Notes: generated by a model from the sequence alone, not told the origin. Counted from the stretch's first letter, positions 1-6,506 are shown. The stretch: 16,155 bases of DNA from an uncultured Taibaiella sp. (GCA_946886975.1 CAMPJV010000019.1:1-16155), one strand, 5' to 3'. A program made the numbers and translations.

Positions 1-164
1 GGCTCCGGTTTATCATTCCCGCGCAGAGCCACGTGGAGAGGACATCATTGTTGGCCGGCTTAAGGCAAATGGCTCCTCCGGCCTTTTTTGATCAGAGCGT
101 GCAGGTCATCAGGCAAGAACTGGCGCAAGGCGAATTTGACAGGCTGGTCACAGCGATAGGATGA
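1..164 (+). CDS. Possible C-terminal end of an unidentified protein, cut by the left edge
   Basis: Reading frame 3 is open from the left edge to a TGA at 162-164, giving about 53 residues. The tail looks like ordinary protein: an MAPPAFFDQSVQVIRQEL segment with the spacing of an amphipathic helix, then a short end in LVTAIG. The other two forward frames stop at about 61 and 92. I do not recognise the family, and 53 codons is too short to be sure it is coding. A minus-strand frame across the same bases is also open. If real, this gene converges on the thiolase, with the thiolase terminator between them. Confidence 0.35.
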   Translation, partial: LRFIIPAQSHVERTSLLAGLRQMAPPAFFDQSVQVIRQELAQGEFDRLVTAIG

Positions 165-234
165 AGCGAAAGTCTGGGCCTGGTTAAGAGCCGAAAGACC
201 TGACCCCAAACGCTTCAGACTGCCATAAGCCCAT

Positions 235-335
235 CATTCAAAATTCAAAATTGCATCGCCACACGAAAAAAAAGAGGTGCCGAAGCACCCCCATATAATT
301 CAACATTCAAAATCCAACATTCAAAATTCAAAATT
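235..335. repeat. AT-rich TTCAAAATT word repeat flanking the thiolase terminator
   Basis: The 18-base string CATTCAAAATTCAAAATT occurs exactly at 235-252 and again at 318-335. A related run (CAACATTCAAAATCCAACATT) fills 301-321 just before the second copy. The two copies lie either side of the terminator hairpin, and the second abuts the thiolase stop codon (334-336). Similar strings are, from memory, scattered between genes in some Bacteroidota; I cannot confirm that here. No coding potential or transposon ends are visible. Confidence 0.6.
266..289 (-). terminator. Intrinsic terminator of the thiolase gene
   Basis: Read on the minus strand this is GGTGC-TTCG-GCACC followed by TC and eight T residues: a 5-bp GC-rich stem, a stable UUCG tetraloop and a U-tract. 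It lies about 45 nt past the thiolase stop. Confidence 0.85.
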
Positions 336-1512
336 ACATTCGCTCAATCACCATAGCGCTGGCGCCACCGCCGCCATTGCATATACCGGCAGCGCCGAGC
401 TTACCGCCCTTTTGCTGAAGTACGTTGAGCAGGGTAACAATGATACGGGCACCACTTGCGCCCAGCGGGTGACCGATAGATACTGCGCCACCATTTACGT
501 TCACGTTCTCAGGTTTCAGGCCCATCTTCTGGATGTTCACAAGACCGACCACGCTAAAGGCTTCGTTCAGCTCGAAGTAATCGATTTCCTCAAGCGCTAC
601 GCCAGCCTTCGCAGCAGCCTTAGGCACGGCAACCGATGGGGTAGTGGTGAACCACTCGGGCGCCTGCTCAGCATCAGCGTATCCCCTGATCTTTGCAAGA
701 GGCTTAATACCCAAAGCCTCAGCTTTTTCCTTGCTCATAAGCACCAGTGCAGCTGCGCCATCATTCATCGTAGAAGCATTGGCAGCAGTCACAGAGCCAT
801 CCTTTACAAACGCAGACTTCAGACCTGCGATCTTGTCGAACTTCACGTTCCACATTTCCTCGTCCTTGCTGAATACCACAGGATCCCCTTTACGCTGCGG
901 CACCTCTACAGGCACTATCTCATTTTCGAATAGTCCGGCGGTCTGTGCGGCCTGGCTGCGCTTATAGCTTTCAATGGCGAAAGCATCCTGGTCCTCGCGG
1001 CTGATGTTGCACTCCTTAGCGCAAAGCTCAGCAGCGTTGCCCATTGCATAGTTATTATACACGTCAGTCAGCCCGTCTTTAGATAACCCATCAACAAGCG
1101 TGACGTTGCCATACTTGTTTCCCCAACGCATGTTTTCGCTATAGAAGGGCACATTGCTCATGCTTTCCATGCCGCCTGCGACAACGACATCATTGTCGCC
1201 CAGCATAATGGACTGAGCGCCCAGCATGATAGCCTTCATGCCCGAAGCGCATACTTTGTTTACAGTGGTACATGGAATATTATCGGGCAATCCTGCGAAA
1301 CGCGCAGCCTGCCGTGCAGGTGCCTGACCGAGGTTAGCCTGCAGTACGCAGCCCATCAATACCTCGTTTACTTCCTCCGGCTTTACACCAACCCTGTCAA
1401 GAGCGCCTTTTATGGCGACAGCGCCAAGTTTAGTTGCGGAAAGGTCCTTCAAAGATCCGCCCCAGCTACCCAGTGGGGTGCGCACGGCAGATACGATATA
1501 TACTTCTTTCAT
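334..1512 (-). CDS. Acetyl-CoA C-acyltransferase (thiolase)
   Basis: Type II-like thiolase that condenses two acetyl-CoA or cleaves 3-ketoacyl-CoA in beta-oxidation; cytoplasmic. The 392 residues match the family's usual length. Key residues are present: nucleophilic Cys88 in NKVCASGMKA, the NEAF motif (N316-F319), His348 in GGAVSIGHPLGASG and Cys378 in GICNGGGGAS. I start at the ATG at 1510-1512, giving MKEVYIVSAVRTPLG, the standard thiolase N-terminus. An in-frame ATG 33 nt upstream would add eleven unlike residues, and a perfect -7 box overlaps that upstream site. There is no Shine-Dalgarno, as usual in Bacteroidota. The gene stands alone with its own terminator. Biosynthetic acetoacetyl-CoA thiolase versus degradative 3-ketoacyl-CoA thiolase cannot be decided from sequence alone, so no symbol is given. 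Confidence 0.96.
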   Translation of the reverse strand: MKEVYIVSAVRTPLGSWGGSLKDLSATKLGAVAIKGALDRVGVKPEEVNEVLMGCVLQANLGQAPARQAARFAGLPDNIPCTTVNKVCASGMKAIMLGAQSIMLGDNDVVVAGGMESMSNVPFYSENMRWGNKYGNVTLVDGLSKDGLTDVYNNYAMGNAAELCAKECNISREDQDAFAIESYKRSQAAQTAGLFENEIVPVEVPQRKGDPVVFSKDEEMWNVKFDKIAGLKSAFVKDGSVTAANASTMNDGAAALVLMSKEKAEALGIKPLAKIRGYADAEQAPEWFTTTPSVAVPKAAAKAGVALEEIDYFELNEAFSVVGLVNIQKMGLKPENVNVNGGAVSIGHPLGASGARIIVTLLNVLQQKGGKLGAAGICNGGGGASAMVIERM

Positions 1513-1542
1513 GATACAAAAAATTAGTTTAAAAAAGACGGC

Positions 1543-1573
1543 CAAAGCTACACAAAAACGGCTTTAATTTCAG
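1543..1573 (-). promoter_or_regulatory. Candidate promoter of the thiolase gene
   Basis: On the minus strand TAGCTTTG (1543-1550) matches the Bacteroidota -7 consensus TAnnTTTG exactly. A CTG (1571-1573), one mismatch from the -33 TTG, lies 20 nt upstream. Transcription would start roughly 25 nt before the chosen ATG. Confidence 0.45.
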
Positions 1574-1664
1574 GCGTAAGTATATTAGTATTCAATATGA
1601 TAGTATAGCGGTATACATCATCCAAAGGATTCTGTTAAGATGCTTTGTGATACTTAAACAAATG

Positions 1665-1684
1665 GCGTTAAACCTGCGTTAAAC
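1665..1684 (+). repeat. Tandem 9-bp direct repeat GCGTTAAAC
   Basis: GCGTTAAAC occurs at 1665-1673 and 1676-1684, an 11-bp period of about one helical turn. It ends 23 nt before the -33 element of the promoter candidate for the downstream gene. This geometry fits a regulator binding site, but no regulator is known. Confidence 0.35.
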
Positions 1685-1707
1685 GGGTAAAATAGACCTC
1701 AAAATGC

Positions 1708-1738
1708 TTGTTTTGCGCCCCTGTTTTTCGTACCTTTA
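1708..1738 (+). promoter_or_regulatory. Candidate promoter of the L,D-transpeptidase-like gene
   Basis: TTG at 1708-1710 is followed after 20 nt by TACCTTTA (1731-1738), seven of eight positions fitting TTG-N17-23-TAnnTTTG including the free ones. The predicted start of transcription is 30-35 nt before the ATG at 1776, which supports that ATG over one at 1704. Confidence 0.45.
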
Positions 1739-1775
1739 TATCATTCCATTACAGCAGAAATCTCCCTTATTGACT

Positions 1776-2705
1776 ATGAAGAAAATGATCACGTGTTTAG
1801 CGGTAGTGTCCCTTGTAGTGTTATCTATAATGATCGTTACCGCGAAGGAACCTAACAGAAACCCTTCAGTATCCGCAAGTGTTTTAGATGTTGATAAATA
1901 TATCAGCACAGTTTACAACGAGATAGACTTTACGAACAACAAAAAGATGTCGTACGATGCGTTCGCCACCGCTTATCGTGGTTACCTGAACCTTCGTAAT
2001 GCAGGCAAGCTGAACACCAGCAAGCCAAATCTTACAGTCGTTGACTTTAGCCTTTCTTCCACTCAGAAGCGTATGTGGATCATAGACATGAACAGCAAGA
2101 AAGTGCTTTTCAATGACTATGTGGCACACGGTCAGGGTTCAGGAGACGAGTACGCGACTGCATTCTCCAATAGGGAGAACTCACACCAGAGCAGCCTTGG
2201 TTTCTACGTAACAGGTGATACCTATGTAGGCAAGCACGGAAACTCGCTTCGTCTCCACGGTATGGACAACGGCTACAACTCTGCTGCCTTTGAGCGTGCG
2301 GTAGTGGTTCACGGTGCGAACTATGTAAGTCCTTCCTTTATAGCCGGACAGAAGCGCCTTGGAAGAAGCTGGGGATGTCCTGCAGTATCTACCCAGGCGA
2401 TAGGAAAGGTAATAGACTACATCGGGGGGGGCACTTGTATGTTCGTGTACTATCCGCAGAAAAGCTATCTCGCTAGCTCTACCTGGGTAAACAAAAAAAT
2501 AGACCGCCTGCCTGAAGACGTCATGACTGATGACATGATAGACCCTTCAGCAGTTGCGTCTAACCTGGAAGTGAAGTATGAGTATGCTGCGAACGCCCAG
2601 GAATACAACCCTGCGAGCCCACTGTACGTATCGCCTGAAATGAGAGCGAAGAAGCTGCAGTTGATGGCGCTGAACCTGAACTTTGTTCAGAGCGTACTTC
2701 CTTAA
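1776..2705 (+). CDS. Exported murein L,D-transpeptidase catalytic-domain-like protein (YkuD_2 type)
   Basis: Predicted exported protein of 309 residues related to L,D-transpeptidases, which cross-link or remodel peptidoglycan through a catalytic cysteine. Residues 1-23 form a signal peptide (MKKM, then a hydrophobic core, likely cleaved near VTA-K) with no lipobox. Residues 86-228 hold the catalytic region: HGQGSG (118-123), SSLGFYVTG (139-147), GKHGNSLRL (152-160), VVHGANYVS (177-185) and GRSWGCPAVS (196-205). The active-site pair would be His179 and Cys201, with Trp instead of the classical His before GC, as I recall for YkuD_2. Residues 232-309 are of unknown role. The ATG at 1776 is chosen because it opens the signal peptide and lies downstream of the promoter candidate. 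A run of eight G (2424-2431) encodes Gly217-219. Biochemical activity is inferred. Confidence 0.9.
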   Translation: MKKMITCLAVVSLVVLSIMIVTAKEPNRNPSVSASVLDVDKYISTVYNEIDFTNNKKMSYDAFATAYRGYLNLRNAGKLNTSKPNLTVVDFSLSSTQKRMWIIDMNSKKVLFNDYVAHGQGSGDEYATAFSNRENSHQSSLGFYVTGDTYVGKHGNSLRLHGMDNGYNSAAFERAVVVHGANYVSPSFIAGQKRLGRSWGCPAVSTQAIGKVIDYIGGGTCMFVYYPQKSYLASSTWVNKKIDRLPEDVMTDDMIDPSAVASNLEVKYEYAANAQEYNPASPLYVSPEMRAKKLQLMALNLNFVQSVLP

Positions 2706-2721
2706 CCGTAAATAGCTAAAC

Positions 2722-3072
2722 TCAGAAAGATAATTCCTGTAAAGGATCCCAGAAGCGCTTATCGAAGTCCACCACCTGGTCATCCTTTACCTTAACACCT
2801 TCCTTTTCCAGGAGCTCCTGCATAGCAGTCTCCGTAGGGAAATGGTGCTTACCAGTTAAAAGTCCTTGCCTGTTCACAACCCTGTGAGCAGGCACTTTTG
2901 GTTTAATAAGGTGGCTGCCGTTCATAGCATAGCCCACCAGCCGCGCTCCGGACTTGGCACCCGTAGCGGCAGCAACAGCACCATAGGTGGTCACTCTTCC
3001 CTTAGGCACATGGCGCACTATATCGTAGATGAGATCGTAGATGTTGTCGCTGGGGGTCTTCTTCTTACTCAT
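2722..3072 (-). CDS. MGMT-family alkyltransferase-like (ATL) DNA-binding protein
   Basis: The 116-residue protein resembles the C-terminal domain of O6-methylguanine-DNA methyltransferase. Visible features are the helix-turn-helix YGAVAAATGAKSGARLVGYAM-like stretch (30-50, shown here for position only) with the arginine finger in ARLVG (Arg44), and the active-site motif PAHRVV (61-66). The acceptor cysteine of the usual PCHR motif is replaced by alanine (Ala62), so alkyl transfer is not expected. Known ATL proteins of this kind bind O6-alkylguanine, flip the base and hand the lesion to nucleotide excision repair. It is the last gene of the trmB operon; its ATG overlaps the upstream stop region by 8 nt, suggesting translational coupling. 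It ends 16 nt from the convergent L,D-transpeptidase-like gene with no visible terminator. Confidence 0.92.
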   Translation of the reverse strand: MSKKKTPSDNIYDLIYDIVRHVPKGRVTTYGAVAAATGAKSGARLVGYAMNGSHLIKPKVPAHRVVNRQGLLTGKHHFPTETAMQELLEKEGVKVKDDQVVDFDKRFWDPLQELSF

Positions 3073-3265
3073 GTGCTTTCCTTTTTTCGAGCAATCGTGT
3101 TCTGTAAGGTTCCTTCACATTCATGTAGTCGTAGGGGCAGTTGAGGCAGCCGTTCCCGCAGCAGTATCCACGCCTGCGGAGATAGCCGGCAGTCATGACA
3201 TACCGGCCGTCCGGCAATATATAGAAGTCTTCCTGCTCGTCCTGTGCTGGCTTGTGCTCGTCCAT
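3065..3265 (-). CDS. Small cysteine-rich DUF5522 family protein
   Basis: A 66-residue protein with FYILPDGRYVMTAGYLRRRG (14-33) followed by YCCGNGCLNCPYDY (34-47). The four cysteines, Cys35, Cys36, Cys40 and Cys43, look like a small metal or Fe-S binding knuckle. I recognise this pattern as DUF5522, a family with no assigned function. No signal peptide or membrane segment is present, so it should be cytoplasmic. It starts 5 nt after the trmB stop and its end overlaps the ATL start by 8 nt, so the three genes are almost certainly co-transcribed. A role linked to tRNA modification or DNA damage would be guilt by association only. Confidence 0.88.
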   Translation of the reverse strand: MDEHKPAQDEQEDFYILPDGRYVMTAGYLRRRGYCCGNGCLNCPYDYMNVKEPYRTRLLEKRKAHE

Positions 3266-3270
3266 AAAAC

Positions 3271-3957
3271 CTAAACCTCCGCTTTCTTCTTTTTCGGAGG
3301 CACTTTGACAGGGTGGTCGGGCAGGGTGAAGGAAATGTAGTAAATGGTCCTTCCCTCAGCGAGGTGCATTTTCTCGTAAAAGGTCTTAATGGCTAATGGG
3401 CCAGTTACTTCGCCGTCCTTGTATATGTCGACTATATTCTCGTGCACAGTGCAGCCATGCTCAGTAACGGTTTCCACTGTAAAGTCGTAAAGCTCCTTAG
3501 AGTCTGTCTTGAGGTGGATGCGGGAGCCTGGCCTGAGTATCTGCTGGTAGAGCGCAAGAAAGCGGGGATGGGTGAGTCTGTTCTTGGCTTTACCTTCTCT
3601 CAGGAATGGATCGGGGAAGATGATCCATATTTCATCTACCTCGGCAGTGTCGAAGTAGCTGGTTATCATGCCTATCTGCGCTCTGAGGAAGGCAACGTTG
3701 GTGAGGCCCTCCGCCAGGGCAAGCTTCGCCCCTATGTATATTCTATTGCCCTTAATGTCAACCCCTATGAAGTTACGGTCCTTATGCTGTCTGCCGAGGT
3801 TGACACTGTACTCTCCTTTGCCACATGCAAGCTCCAGTGTGATGGCGTTTTTATTCCTGAAAAACTCACCCCACTGGCCCTTGACATTCTCGGGATATTG
3901 GAGTACATTAGAGAAAGTTTCAATAGCTCGGAATCTAACCAATTTTTTTTGTCCCAT
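3271..3957 (-). CDS. trmB: tRNA (guanine-N7-)-methyltransferase
   Basis: TrmB uses S-adenosylmethionine to methylate N7 of G46 in the tRNA variable loop; cytoplasmic. The 228-residue protein has the expected order of motifs: SAM-binding LELACGKGEY (41-50), acidic loop FIGVDIKGNR (63-72), catalytic IWIIFPDPFLR (110-120), KAKNRLTHPRF (123-133) and HLKTDSKELYDF (148-159). The common FPDPWPK is FPDPFLR here, which is usual in Bacteroidota homologues as far as I recall. The basic tail PPKKKKAEV could aid RNA binding. It is first in an operon with the DUF5522 and ATL genes and divergent from the T9SS-tailed gene at 4013. Codons 3-5 include an A8 run (T3943-3950 on the plus strand). Confidence 0.96.
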   Translation of the reverse strand: MGQKKLVRFRAIETFSNVLQYPENVKGQWGEFFRNKNAITLELACGKGEYSVNLGRQHKDRNFIGVDIKGNRIYIGAKLALAEGLTNVAFLRAQIGMITSYFDTAEVDEIWIIFPDPFLREGKAKNRLTHPRFLALYQQILRPGSRIHLKTDSKELYDFTVETVTEHGCTVHENIVDIYKDGEVTGPLAIKTFYEKMHLAEGRTIYYISFTLPDHPVKVPPKKKKAEV

Positions 3958-3965
3958 GAAGAACG

Positions 3966-3973
3966 CAAAGATA
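3966..3973 (-). promoter_or_regulatory. Candidate -7 box of the trmB operon
   Basis: TATCTTTG on the minus strand matches TAnnTTTG exactly. It lies 8 nt from the trmB ATG, so the transcript would be nearly leaderless. No TTG is present at the right distance upstream (nearest CAA on the plus strand is 30 nt away), which weakens the call. Confidence 0.3.
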
Positions 3974-4012
3974 AAGCCTAAATAAAAAGTTAATCGTTTA
4001 AATCAAATAAGT

Positions 4013-4903
4013 ATGAAGCGATCAATCTTACTCTTTACAGCAGTTACAGGCATCTTCTACTTAACACTAACAAGTTACCAGACGGGTCCGGGAGTTACGC
4101 TCTCCGCATCCGATAGCCCTAACCGAACGGGAAGTACAACCGGAGCTCTTAATAATTGCAGTTCTCCAATCGGGTGTCATGGCGCAATCGACCAGGTTAC
4201 CGGCATCTCGCTAACCCTGACAGATGCCAACACGAATCACCATACGTCGGCCGGGCGTTTCATTGCAGGTCAGCAGTATAATGGTGTTCTGACTCTTAGT
4301 AATACCAACAATAACCCCGCGAAGTACGGCTTTCAGCTAACCACAGTAAGAGGCCTGGACCAGCAGGCCGGAGTGTTGGCCCCGGGCAATAACCAGCACA
4401 CATTCACAGTAGGTTCCGGAAGCACCCAAATCACGGGGATAGAACACAGCAATCCACTCGTTGCGGTAAATCCTGGCGGTATTTTAGGCATTCCGTTCAC
4501 CTGGACAGCTCCGGCAGATACAGCCCCGGTAAAGTTCTATATTATCGTCAATGCGGTGAATGGGGATGGCGTTCCTGGTTCCGACGATCATGCCACCACC
4601 AAGATAATAACTCTGAACTCTCAGCTCGCTTCAGTGTCTGAGCTATCGGAGCACATAAGGATAACAGCCTATCCTAATCCTGCGACAGAAAGGGTTAGTC
4701 TGAAGTTTGAAGATGCTGAGAAGGGCAGTTATAACGTGAAGGTGATAGATATAACAGGCAGGATGGTATATTCAACTAACCTGATGGTAAGCGGCAGCAT
4801 GACAAGCACGACTATTGAGACCGGCAACTGGGCTAAAGGCCTATATTTTGCACAGATAGTGAAGGACGGTGCGCAGAGGATGATAGCGGTGGCTAAACAA
4901 TAA
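4013..4903 (+). CDS. Exported choice-anchor-V/Reeler-like protein with T9SS sorting domain (paralog 1)
   Basis: A 296-residue secreted protein. Residues 1-22 are a signal peptide. Residues 44-57 hold an unusual CSSPIGCHG motif (Cys49, Cys55, His56), resembling a haem c motif with five spacer residues. Residues about 66-202 look like a beta-sandwich of the Reeler/choice-anchor-V kind, with FQLTTV (107-112) and FTWTAPADTAPVKFYIIVNA (162-181). Residues about 215-296 are a type A Por sorting domain: YPNPATERVSL (220-230), VKVIDITGRMVYS (242-254) and GLYFAQIVKDG (276-286). Such tails send proteins across the outer membrane by type IX secretion. The gene at 5101 is a paralog with the same architecture. 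No substrate or partner can be named. There is no clear -7 box in the 55-nt divergent spacer to trmB. Confidence 0.85.
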   Translation: MKRSILLFTAVTGIFYLTLTSYQTGPGVTLSASDSPNRTGSTTGALNNCSSPIGCHGAIDQVTGISLTLTDANTNHHTSAGRFIAGQQYNGVLTLSNTNNNPAKYGFQLTTVRGLDQQAGVLAPGNNQHTFTVGSGSTQITGIEHSNPLVAVNPGGILGIPFTWTAPADTAPVKFYIIVNAVNGDGVPGSDDHATTKIITLNSQLASVSELSEHIRITAYPNPATERVSLKFEDAEKGSYNVKVIDITGRMVYSTNLMVSGSMTSTTIETGNWAKGLYFAQIVKDGAQRMIAVAKQ

Positions 4904-4926
4904 TTAAACGTACAGCCATGATAACT

Positions 4927-4954
4927 GAAGCCACTCGTATGTGCGGGTGGCTTC
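4927..4954 (+). terminator. Hairpin after paralog 1, probable terminator
   Basis: GAAGCCACTCG (4927-4937) pairs with CGGGTGGCTTC (4944-4954) over 11 bp with one G-T wobble and a 6-nt loop, 24 nt past the stop. The following TTCATG is a poor U-tract. Confidence 0.55.
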
Positions 4955-5030
4955 TTCATGACCCGTAGCACTGACGGAGTTTTTACTATGGGTTGACATT
5001 CTGCAAGGTGTAAAGCAGAGAATTAAAGAA

Positions 5031-5038
5031 TATATTTG
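5031..5038 (+). promoter_or_regulatory. Candidate -7 box of paralog 2
   Basis: TATATTTG matches TAnnTTTG exactly. A GTG at 5008-5010, one mismatch from TTG, is 20 nt upstream. This would leave a leader of about 58 nt. Together with the hairpin at 4927 it suggests the two paralogs are transcribed separately. Confidence 0.4.
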
Positions 5039-5100
5039 AGCGGTCCTTTCGTGGTACAGAATTAATGATGCTGAAATGAAAGGAGTAATACGGCAAAGAC

Positions 5101-5955
5101 ATGAAACGATATATACTAGGACTGCTGGTGGCTGGATTTGGCTACCTCTCAGTTGTGAGCTTTAGCACGGGCGGAGGGACGAGTTCCATGATGGGAAACA
5201 GGACAGGGGCCGGCGGGACACAAAATGACTGCGGCAATACCGGTTGCCACGGGCCAAACGCAAGCGATCTTTCCATTGACTTTTACCTGGTAGATATGTA
5301 CCAGGATACCGTTAAGAACGGGAGGTACACGCCCGGCGCTATTTATACTATTAAGCTCTATGGCCGTACTACGGGAGTGTATCCGACGTTCGGGTTTCAG
5401 CTCGCTGCAGAGAAGGCGATCGGCTTTGCCGGAGCGGGAAGCTATATCCCTACCTCTGGCCTGCAGGCTAACCCGGTAGGAGCGTATGAGGTCATTGAAC
5501 AGCTAATGCCGCTTACGTCATTAAACAATAATCACTTCCCGGTAAGTATAAAATGGAAAGCTCCGGGCGCGGGTTCCGGTGACATCAAATTTTATGTAAC
5601 GATGCTCGGCGCAAATAATGACGGATTCGCTAACGGAGACAAGGGTGGCAACGTGGTGAAGACCTATCAGCCAAACCCCACATCGGTAAATGACTTTGAA
5701 GAGGGTACGGAGTTCAGACTGTTTCCTAACCCGGCGCATGAGCAAATGCAGCTTCTGATAAGCAGCAACGACAGGGGAGCTTATCAACTGAAACTATTTA
5801 ACTTGAATGGACAGGTGGTGCAGGCACGGAGCGTGACTTCAAATACCGGGACGACGGAAATAAAGCTCAATGTTTCTGATCTTGCTACAGGGACCTATCT
5901 TCTGCATATTGAGAAAGGCGGAAGGCAAAAGGTGATGATGCTCTTAAAGAACTAA
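5101..5955 (+). CDS. Exported choice-anchor-V/Reeler-like protein with T9SS sorting domain (paralog 2)
   Basis: A 284-residue paralog of the protein at 4013, with the same layout and a similar N-terminus (MKRYILGLLV). Residues 1-22 are a signal peptide. NDCGNTGCHG (42-51) holds Cys44, Cys49 and His50, a CX4CH arrangement. The beta-rich middle includes YPTFGFQLAAEKA (94-106) and SIKWKAPGAGSGDIKFYVTM (149-168), aligning with FTWTAPADTAPVKFYIIVNA of paralog 1. Residues about 204-284 are a Por sorting domain: FRLFPNPAHEQMQLL (205-219), YQLKLFNLNGQVVQ (228-241) and TGTYLLHIEKGG (263-274). Type IX secretion to the cell surface or medium is inferred from the tail. The AAAGGAG at 5078-5084 is about 16 nt from the ATG, too far to be a convincing ribosome binding site. 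Confidence 0.85.
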   Translation: MKRYILGLLVAGFGYLSVVSFSTGGGTSSMMGNRTGAGGTQNDCGNTGCHGPNASDLSIDFYLVDMYQDTVKNGRYTPGAIYTIKLYGRTTGVYPTFGFQLAAEKAIGFAGAGSYIPTSGLQANPVGAYEVIEQLMPLTSLNNNHFPVSIKWKAPGAGSGDIKFYVTMLGANNDGFANGDKGGNVVKTYQPNPTSVNDFEEGTEFRLFPNPAHEQMQLLISSNDRGAYQLKLFNLNGQVVQARSVTSNTGTTEIKLNVSDLATGTYLLHIEKGGRQKVMMLLKN

Positions 5956-5976
5956 GAAGGTTTATAAACTGTTAAA

Positions 5977-5997
5977 AGCCACTCGATTTGAGTGGCT
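5977..5997 (+). terminator. Hairpin after paralog 2, probable terminator
   Basis: AGCCACTC (5977-5984) and GAGTGGCT (5990-5997) form a perfect 8-bp stem with a GATTT loop, 21 nt past the stop. No T-run follows (GTCAGATTTG), although four A residues precede or join the stem. The stem shares GCCACTCG with the hairpin after paralog 1. Confidence 0.5.
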
Positions 5998-6074
5998 GTC
6001 AGATTTGTCGCATGCAATTGCACTCTGTTAAGTCGGACAGGATTTTATAGCAGACGAAGATTAAACCACGGGTG

Positions 6075-6506
6075 ATGAACAGAGAGGTTACTACAGAGAC
6101 GATATTCCCTGCGCGTGTAATAAACTATGCTAATATATGGGAGCGGTCAGGTGCGCTGATAATTGACGGGCTCATCGTTTTGCTGCTTAGTATTATTGTC
6201 AGCCATAGTATTCCCATACCTTATTGCTGGATCTTTACTGCATGGATATATGAAGCGACACAGGTGTCGGGGTACCATCAGGCAACTGTGGGGCAGCGCA
6301 CAATGGGTATTAAGGTGAGCAACAAGTACGGGGGCAGGCTGGACTTTACCAGGGCGTCCGGCAGGCACTTCTCCAAATACTTTTCGCTGCTTACGGCGCT
6401 GTCAGGTTACCTGATCATTATACTGGACGACAGAAGGCAATGCCTTCACGATAAGATAGCTCAATCAGTAGTAGTTACTGAGGAAAGCTACCACGCAGCC
6501 ATATAA
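6075..6506 (+). CDS. RDD family membrane protein
   Basis: A 143-residue integral membrane protein of the RDD family. Residues 23-44 carry the signature ERSGALIIDGLIVLLL, with the conserved Arg and Asp at the start of the first membrane helix. The loop VGQRTMGIKVSNKYGG (73-88) and the end HDKIAQSVVV (126-135) are also typical. Further hydrophobic segments lie near 45-60 and 103-118. RDD proteins are inner-membrane proteins, mostly of unknown role, some linked to ion transport. GTG-ATG codons stand together at 6072-6077; I choose the ATG. Its 3' end overlaps the end of the convergent UbiA-like gene by 42 bp. A perfect palindrome TGCAATTGCA lies at 6013-6022 upstream. Confidence 0.85.
   Translation: MNREVTTETIFPARVINYANIWERSGALIIDGLIVLLLSIIVSHSIPIPYCWIFTAWIYEATQVSGYHQATVGQRTMGIKVSNKYGGRLDFTRASGRHFSKYFSLLTALSGYLIIILDDRRQCLHDKIAQSVVVTEESYHAAI

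Noticed and set aside
164..220. Complementary words GAAGCG/CGCTTC and AGTCTG/CAGACT as a hairpin
   Set aside because: The arms are not in nested order, so only one 6-bp pairing can form at a time over a long loop.
61..229. Minus-strand open frame at the left edge (about 55 codons, containing QFLPDDLHALIKKG)
   Set aside because: No in-frame ATG near its start and no family match; the plus-strand frame running off the edge is slightly more protein-like, and both are weak.
277..967. Plus-strand frames of 218 and 107 codons
   Set aside because: They lie opposite the thiolase, whose full set of family motifs is on the minus strand; the translations are low in any recognisable pattern.
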